The position numbers were made by a program, and so were the translations under genes. From an uncultured Prevotella sp. (GTDB lineage Bacteria > Bacteroidota > Bacteroidia > Bacteroidales > Bacteroidaceae), in contig CADCEF010000001.1 in assembly GCA_902800365.1 (NCBI GenBank), positions 1 through 64,000 on the forward strand: a stretch of DNA of 64,000 nucleotides, written 5' to 3'. The notes beneath the pieces were generated by a model that saw nothing but the letters and a program-made list of their open reading frames with translations, made no database searches and was not told the origin of the DNA. This document shows positions 59,573-64,000 of the stretch, one piece after another. Within the stretch, counting starts at the first letter, position 1, and each line of letters opens with the position of its first letter.

Positions 59573-59643
59573 GAAAAAAATATTCTATTTATTGATAAAA
59601 ATCGACAACTTTTTAAAAAAAACGCAAAAAAACTTGAGTAAAG

Positions 59644-60813
59644 TTAATCCTCCTCCTCAAGGTCCTCAAACTCAAAATCGTCCAAATCTTCGATTTCGTC
59701 GTCATCAATGTACTCTATGTCCTCATCTTCGCCCTCATCGGCAAGTTCCTGAGCAAAAACACTCATATCCTTGTCGCGATGCACAAGAGAGTCCTCAGAG
59801 GTAATCACATTGAGTTTATTGCTTTCTGAGTTAAGTTCACTCCAAAGCACATCCTTTAGTTCGTCTAGTCCGTAACCTGTTACTGCCGAGATAAACACCA
59901 CGGGAAGATCGCTTGGCAGAGTCTCCTTAAGCATCTCTATCAGTTCTTCGTCAAGGAGATCGCACTTGGTTACAGCCAGAACGCGATGTTTATCGAGCAT
60001 CTCAGGATTAAACTGAGCAAGCTCGTTGAGCAAAATTTCATATTCTCGCTTAATATCATCTGTATCGCCAGGTACCATAAAGAGCAACAGCGAGTTTCGC
60101 TCAATATGGCGCAAAAACCTGAGTCCCAAGCCCTTACCCTCGGAAGCACCTTCGATAATTCCTGGTATATCGGCCATCACAAACGACTTGTTATCACGAT
60201 AACCAACAATACCCAATGAGGGTTCCATCGTAGTAAAGGGATAATTTGCTATCTTGGGCTTAGCATTTGAGAGCGATGAGACCAAGGTAGATTTTCCCGC
60301 ATTAGGAAAACCTACCAAGCCCACATCAGCTAAGAGTTTCAATTCAAGGATGATGGTCATCTCCTGCATGGGTTCACCAGGCTGAGCGTAACGCGGAGCC
60401 TGATTGGTAGCGGTACGGAACTGGAAATTACCCAATCCGCCACGACCACCCTTGAGCAGCAGAACTTCCTGACCATCGTATGTAACATCGCAGACATATT
60501 TACCCGTTTCGGCGTTATAGACTACAGTACCACAAGGCACATCGATGTAAACATCTTTTCCATCGGTGCCATGACACTTGTCGCGACCACCATTACCTCC
60601 GTGTTCAGCAAAGATATGGCGCTCGTATTTGAGGTGCAAAAGAGTCCAGTAGTTATGGTTTCCGCGCAGAATAATACTTCCACCCTTTCCACCATCACCA
60701 CCATCAGGGCCACCATTAGGATTATACTTTACATGGCGCAAATGCATACTGCCCTTACCTCCCTTACCAGAGCGGCAGTAAATCTTAACGTAGTCTACGA
60801 AATTTGATTCCAT
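59644..60813 (-). CDS. obgE: GTPase Obg (CgtA)
   Basis: Ribosome-associated GTPase for 50S assembly and stress response. The 389-residue protein has the glycine-rich Obg fold (about 1-158; [18 protein letters not shown]), G1 [10 protein letters not shown]2/G3 [15 protein letters not shown]4 TKCD in place of NKxD, G5 SAVTG, and a very acidic C-terminal tail (about 350-389). Immediately follows adk with no gap. Confidence 0.95.
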   Translation of the reverse strand: MESNFVDYVKIYCRSGKGGKGSMHLRHVKYNPNGGPDGGDGGKGGSIILRGNHNYWTLLHLKYERHIFAEHGGNGGRDKCHGTDGKDVYIDVPCGTVVYNAETGKYVCDVTYDGQEVLLLKGGRGGLGNFQFRTATNQAPRYAQPGEPMQEMTIILELKLLADVGLVGFPNAGKSTLVSSLSNAKPKIANYPFTTMEPSLGIVGYRDNKSFVMADIPGIIEGASEGKGLGLRFLRHIERNSLLLFMVPGDTDDIKREYEILLNELAQFNPEMLDKHRVLAVTKCDLLDEELIEMLKETLPSDLPVVFISAVTGYGLDELKDVLWSELNSESNKLNVITSEDSLVHRDKDMSVFAQELADEGEDEDIEYIDDDEIEDLDDFEFEDLEEED

Positions 60814-61386
60814 TTAGATATTGTCAATAACTTGGCAAATGTCTCCGAAAATACGCTCCAGCTCGCCCAGACCGTCGATATGATAGTGAACACCCTCCTT
60901 CTTATACCACTCAATGAGAGGCATTGTCTGAGAGTGATAAACCACGAGGCGCTTCTTGATTGTCTCCTCGTTGTCGTCAGCACGTCCGCTCTGCTGTCCA
61001 CGCAGGATAAGACGCTTCATCAGCTCATCCTCAGGAACATCAAGCTCAATCATAGCTGCAACCTTGTCACCACGCTCATCGAGCATCTTCTTCAAGGCCT
61101 CAGCCTGTGGGATAGTACGGGGGAATCCGTCGAAGATAACACCTTTGCTATCGCGTCCGAAGCTATCATATACAGAAGCAAGGATGCTAACCATAAGATC
61201 ATCGGGAATAAGCTGTCCCTTCTCAATATAGCTGGCAGCAGTCTTACCCAGTTCTGTACCATTTTTGATTTCACCACGAAGTACGTCACCTGTTGAGATG
61301 TGGTTAAGTCCGTACTTCTCAATCATCTTATCACTCTGTGTTCCCTTGCCTGAGCCAGGAGCACCAAAAATAACGATATTCTTCAT
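60814..61386 (-). CDS. adk: Adenylate kinase (short form)
   Basis: Converts ATP + AMP to 2 ADP. The 190-residue protein has GAPGSGKGTQS, STGDVLRGE, the DGFPRT AMP-binding motif and LILRGQQSGRADDNEETIKKRL. The LID is short (no zinc-finger insert), so this is the small variant common in Bacteroidota. Middle gene of hpt-adk-obgE. Confidence 0.94.
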   Translation of the reverse strand: MKNIVIFGAPGSGKGTQSDKMIEKYGLNHISTGDVLRGEIKNGTELGKTAASYIEKGQLIPDDLMVSILASVYDSFGRDSKGVIFDGFPRTIPQAEALKKMLDERGDKVAAMIELDVPEDELMKRLILRGQQSGRADDNEETIKKRLVVYHSQTMPLIEWYKKEGVHYHIDGLGELERIFGDICQVIDNI

Positions 61387-61413
61387 TATCCTGATATTTA
61401 GTTTAATTTAAGT

Positions 61414-61953
61414 TTATTCATTAATGATTGTGTAAATATCCTTCAAACCTCTGGCCTGCTGATCGTAATCCAAGCCGTAACCAAGAATAAAATCATCGGG
61501 AATGCTGAAGGCTACGTATTCCGGATGGATATCCTCCTTCAGCTTGCTGGGTTTAAAGAACAATGTGCAGATATGAATGGATTCAGGGTTACGAGTGCCC
61601 AGCGACTCTATCATCTGTTTCATAGTAAGACCGCTCTCCACAATATCTTCTACAATAATCACCGTACGATTAGTCAAGTCCTCGTTAATACCAAACACCT
61701 CCTTGATTTTACCTGTCGAGGTGGTTCCCTGATAGGAAGCCAACTTCACAAAAGAAATCTCGCAAGGAATAGTCATCTCACGTATCAAGTCGGCCGCAAA
61801 GATAAACGCACCATTCAAAACGCCTAACAACAGGGGATTCTTACCCTCCATATCCTTGCTTATCTGCTGAGCCACAGCCTTTACACGCTCCTTGATTTCT
61901 GCCTCAGTGATGGAGGTCTTGAACGATTTATCCTTAACTTTGATAATACTCAT
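61414..61953 (-). CDS. hpt: Hypoxanthine phosphoribosyltransferase
   Basis: Purine salvage: hypoxanthine (and guanine) + PRPP to IMP (GMP). The 179-residue protein has the PRPP loop TVIIVEDIVESGLTMKQMI and the C-terminal FSIPDDFILGYGLDYDQQAR base-binding block. The usual PRPP-loop Asp-Thr is Glu-Ser here (VESGLTM). Adk follows after 27 bases. Confidence 0.93.
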   Translation of the reverse strand: MSIIKVKDKSFKTSITEAEIKERVKAVAQQISKDMEGKNPLLLGVLNGAFIFAADLIREMTIPCEISFVKLASYQGTTSTGKIKEVFGINEDLTNRTVIIVEDIVESGLTMKQMIESLGTRNPESIHICTLFFKPSKLKEDIHPEYVAFSIPDDFILGYGLDYDQQARGLKDIYTIINE

Positions 61954-61978
61954 ACGCTGAAAGAATTAAAAATTTGTG

Positions 61979-61986
61979 CAAAATTA
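61979..61986 (-). promoter_or_regulatory. Promoter of hpt-adk-obgE
   Basis: CAAAATTA on plus is TAATTTTG on minus (TAnnTTTG), about 26 bases upstream of the hpt start. Divergent from the nnr promoter. Confidence 0.6.
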
Positions 61987-62029
61987 CAAAAATTCTGCCA
62001 AACTCTATCATTCATTAGCAATTTTTTCG

Positions 62030-62037
62030 TATTTTTG
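62030..62037 (+). promoter_or_regulatory. Promoter of nnr, very short leader
   Basis: TATTTTTG ends seven bases before ATG 62045. Confidence 0.7.
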
Positions 62038-62044
62038 CACCATT

Positions 62045-63556
62045 ATGAAGATATTTACGAGCGCACAAGTCCATGAATTGGACAAATACACTATAGACAA
62101 CGAGCCCATTAAATCTATTGATTTGATGGAGCGAGCCGCAAAAGCATTGACACAAGCAATAACAGACAATTGGAACTTCAACACACCTGTTATTATTTTT
62201 GCCGGTCCCGGCAATAATGGCGGCGATGCATTGGCTGTGGCAAGAATGCTGATAGAGAAGGACTACGAAGTAACAGTATACTTGTTTAACATAACCGGAC
62301 ATCTGTCGGAAGACTGCCTTGCCAACAAGAAGCGCCTGATTGAAAAGCGTTCGAGGGCACTGATTGAGGTTATGCAGGAGTTTGAGCCACCACAGCTGGA
62401 AGAAGGAACATTGGTGGTTGACGGTTTGTTTGGCTCTGGTCTGAACAAGCCTCTGGCTGGCGGATTCGCCTCGTTAGTAAAGTATATTAATGCATCACGA
62501 GCACAGGTAGTCAGCATCGACGTTCCGTCTGGACTTATGACAGAGGACAATACATATAATGTAAAGGCCAACATCATACGTGCAGATATGACTCTGACAC
62601 TCCAACTGCCAAAATTATCTTTCCTGTTTCCAGAGAATCAACAGTTTATTGGTAAGCTCAAGATTCTGGACATACGCCTGAGCAAGCAAGGAATTGACAA
62701 AATAGATGCCAACTACACATTACTCGAAGAGAACGACGTTCGTCCTCACATACTTAAGCGCGATCCATTTGCCCACAAAGGCAAAATGGGTAACGCATTG
62801 ATTATAGCAGGAAGTTACGGAATGTGTGGAGCTTCAGTCCTTGCCACCCAAGCATGTTTACGTGTTGGAGCAGGAAAGGTTACAGCACATACACCAAAAC
62901 GCAACAGTACAATACTACAGATAAGCGTACCCGAGGCTATCATTCAGTTCGACAGAGAAGAAACAACATTCTCGGAGGCTGTAGACACAGAGGATTTCAA
63001 CGCTTTGGGCATAGGACCTGGACTTGGAACCAGCGAACAAACAGCGATTGCCATCATAGCCCAGCTGCGCAGAACACAATGCCCTATCGTTGTAGATGCT
63101 GATGCTATCAACATCTTAGCGAATCATCGTGCATGGTTGCAACAACTTCCAAAGGGAATCATCATGACTCCACATCCCAAGGAGTTCGACAGACTGGAAG
63201 GTCCCTCTAACGACAGTTTCGAACGCTTGATGAAAGCCCGCGATCTGGCAGAACGTATTCATGGATACATTCTGCTCAAAGGTCATCACAGTTCACTCTG
63301 TCTGCCTGACGGACACATCATCTTCAACTCTACAGGTAATGCCGGTATGGCCACAGCAGGTAGTGGCGACGTACTGACAGGTATCATTACAGGCCTGCTG
63401 GCTCGCGGATACAATCAGGAAAACGCATGTATTGTAGGCATGTATCTACACGGAATGGCTGGCGACATCGCTGCACGCGAATTAGGAGAAGAGAGTGTGA
63501 TAGCAAGCGACATTATCAAGAATCTGCCTTACGCATTTAAACGACTTAATGAATGA
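62045..63556 (+). CDS. nnr: Bifunctional NAD(P)H-hydrate epimerase / dehydratase
   Basis: Repairs hydrated NAD(P)H: the N-terminal YjeF_N epimerase (about 1-215; LMERAAKALTQAI, FAGPGNNGGDALAVARML, VVDGLFGSGLNKPL) interconverts R and S forms, and the C-terminal ribokinase-like domain (about 230-503; KMGNALIIAGSYGMCGAS, MTPHPKEFDRL, NAGMATAGSGDVLTGII) dehydrates the S form with ADP or ATP. ATG 62045 gives 503 residues and follows the promoter; 23 upstream in-frame codons do not. The stop overlaps the next gene by ATGA. Confidence 0.94.
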   Translation: MKIFTSAQVHELDKYTIDNEPIKSIDLMERAAKALTQAITDNWNFNTPVIIFAGPGNNGGDALAVARMLIEKDYEVTVYLFNITGHLSEDCLANKKRLIEKRSRALIEVMQEFEPPQLEEGTLVVDGLFGSGLNKPLAGGFASLVKYINASRAQVVSIDVPSGLMTEDNTYNVKANIIRADMTLTLQLPKLSFLFPENQQFIGKLKILDIRLSKQGIDKIDANYTLLEENDVRPHILKRDPFAHKGKMGNALIIAGSYGMCGASVLATQACLRVGAGKVTAHTPKRNSTILQISVPEAIIQFDREETTFSEAVDTEDFNALGIGPGLGTSEQTAIAIIAQLRRTQCPIVVDADAINILANHRAWLQQLPKGIIMTPHPKEFDRLEGPSNDSFERLMKARDLAERIHGYILLKGHHSSLCLPDGHIIFNSTGNAGMATAGSGDVLTGIITGLLARGYNQENACIVGMYLHGMAGDIAARELGEESVIASDIIKNLPYAFKRLNE

Positions 63557-64000
63557 GTAGAAAATTAGCTTTATTTATAGCCTTGGCATTAGGTGCAACT
63601 GGTTCATTGGCTCAGACCGTTATAAGCAACTACAAGCCAGGAGTAACCAGCGAGGGAGCAGTGTATTATCTGCCCAAAACCGCAATACGTGTAACACTTC
63701 AGATAGAAAAAACAACATACACCCCAGGAGAGTTCTGTAAGTATTCAGAAAAATACCTGCGAATAAAGGATGTAGCTTCTGCTCCATCTACCAAATATCG
63801 TTTGATATCAGTACAGCAGGAGCCTTTTGCCGTTGCTGACACATCAAAATGTTATGCGGTAAAGTATGATGCCAAGACCTCTGCTTGTAATGTCAGACTA
63901 TCTGATGAAGGTATCCTGTTGGCTATAAACCAGAATATCAAGCAACAGGCACAACAAAAAATAACTAACGCCCCCAAAGTTAAGCCTGCTAGCAAGTCGC
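63553..64000 (+). CDS. DUF4831-like exported protein, 5' part only
   Basis: Starts at ATG 63553, overlapping the nnr stop, and runs open to the end of the window (149 codons). The N-terminus LALFIALALGATGSLAQ is a signal peptide. The mature part (TVISNYKPGVTSEGAVYYLP, KTAIRVTLQIEKTTYTPGEF, YSEKYLRI) resembles DUF4831, a Bacteroidota family of unknown function. The C-terminus lies outside the window. Confidence 0.75.
   Translation, partial: MSRKLALFIALALGATGSLAQTVISNYKPGVTSEGAVYYLPKTAIRVTLQIEKTTYTPGEFCKYSEKYLRIKDVASAPSTKYRLISVQQEPFAVADTSKCYAVKYDAKTSACNVRLSDEGILLAINQNIKQQAQQKITNAPKVKPASKS

Noticed and set aside
1-64000. tRNA genes and insertion sequences
   Set aside because: Reading the intergenic regions showed no cloverleaf-like sequence with CCA-type ends and no transposase ORF; a tRNA scan was not possible here.

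Overview
The window looks like a chromosome segment of a host-associated Bacteroidota, most likely the family Prevotellaceae (Prevotella/Segatella group). The signs are the -7 promoter motif TAnnTTTG (mostly TACCTTTG, TAACTTTG or TATCTTTG) in front of most transcription units, the near absence of Shine-Dalgarno sequences, Bacteroidota-specific families (DUF4290, DUF4292, DUF4294, DUF4831, BACON domains, Oar-like TonB receptors, a type IX secretion tail) and the gene orders tsaB-DUF4290-murA-rimM-dxr-rseP and hpt-adk-obg. This assignment rests on pattern recognition, not on a 16S sequence or a database search.

Layout. 1-400: leader and promoter of a probable rRNA operon leaving the window to the left, three 22-bp palindromic repeats, and the promoter of the tsaB operon. 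0.4-6.1 kb: housekeeping operon tsaB-DUF4290-murA-rimM-dxr-rseP closed by a bidirectional terminator. 6.1-11.2 kb: a lipoprotein, an AEC transporter, a minimal ComEC-like channel, a TerC/Alx protein and an M20 deacylase. 11.2-17.2 kb: two divergent units, dut-TPR-DUF4292-EnvC (minus) and dgt-miaB-ABC exporter (plus), so dUTPase and a dNTP triphosphohydrolase share one intergenic region. 18.5-25 kb: MsbA-like exporter, two LtaS-like membrane phosphotransferases and an LpxL-type acyltransferase. 25.1-33 kb: a compact operon for making 2-aminoethylphosphonate (PEP mutase, phosphonopyruvate decarboxylase, transaminase), activating it with CTP (PntC-like) and attaching it to a glycan (LicD-like), followed by GT90, GT11 and DUF6492 transferases. 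33-38.2 kb: GT87 fused to a SUMF1-like domain, a DPM1-like GT2, a NodB deacetylase, GtrA and a GT4. 38.2-49.7 kb: an HhH beta-barrel protein, DUF4294, dxs, trkA-trkH, a two-gene ATPase + DUF4435 (TOPRIM-like) pair that resembles the PARIS/OLD defence architecture, an FKBP lipoprotein and glyS. 49.8-59.5 kb: two giant Oar-like TonB receptors around an OB-fold/BACON lipoprotein and a secreted endonuclease I, which may be an extracellular nucleic acid utilisation locus. 59.6-64 kb: obgE-adk-hpt (minus) and nnr-DUF4831 (plus).

The part from about 19.65 to 38.18 kb is visibly richer in G+C and C-ending codons than its flanks. The change happens inside the ABC exporter gene. A 1.3-kb AT-richer block (about 28.03-29.33 kb) sits within it, from the middle of the transaminase through most of the cytidylyltransferase. 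I read this as a surface-glycan locus assembled by recombination. Within it, two copies of one short dispersed repeat lie in frame inside genes (27391 and 31673), and another intergenic-type repeat forms the junction of a fused gene (33701-33740). Together the island could make, decorate and export a phosphonate-bearing surface glycan or glycolipid. The strongest candidates for new biology are this phosphonate-glycan locus with its mosaic structure, the ATPase/DUF4435 pair, and the OB-fold lipoprotein/nuclease/TonB cluster with its 22-bp-spaced upstream repeats.
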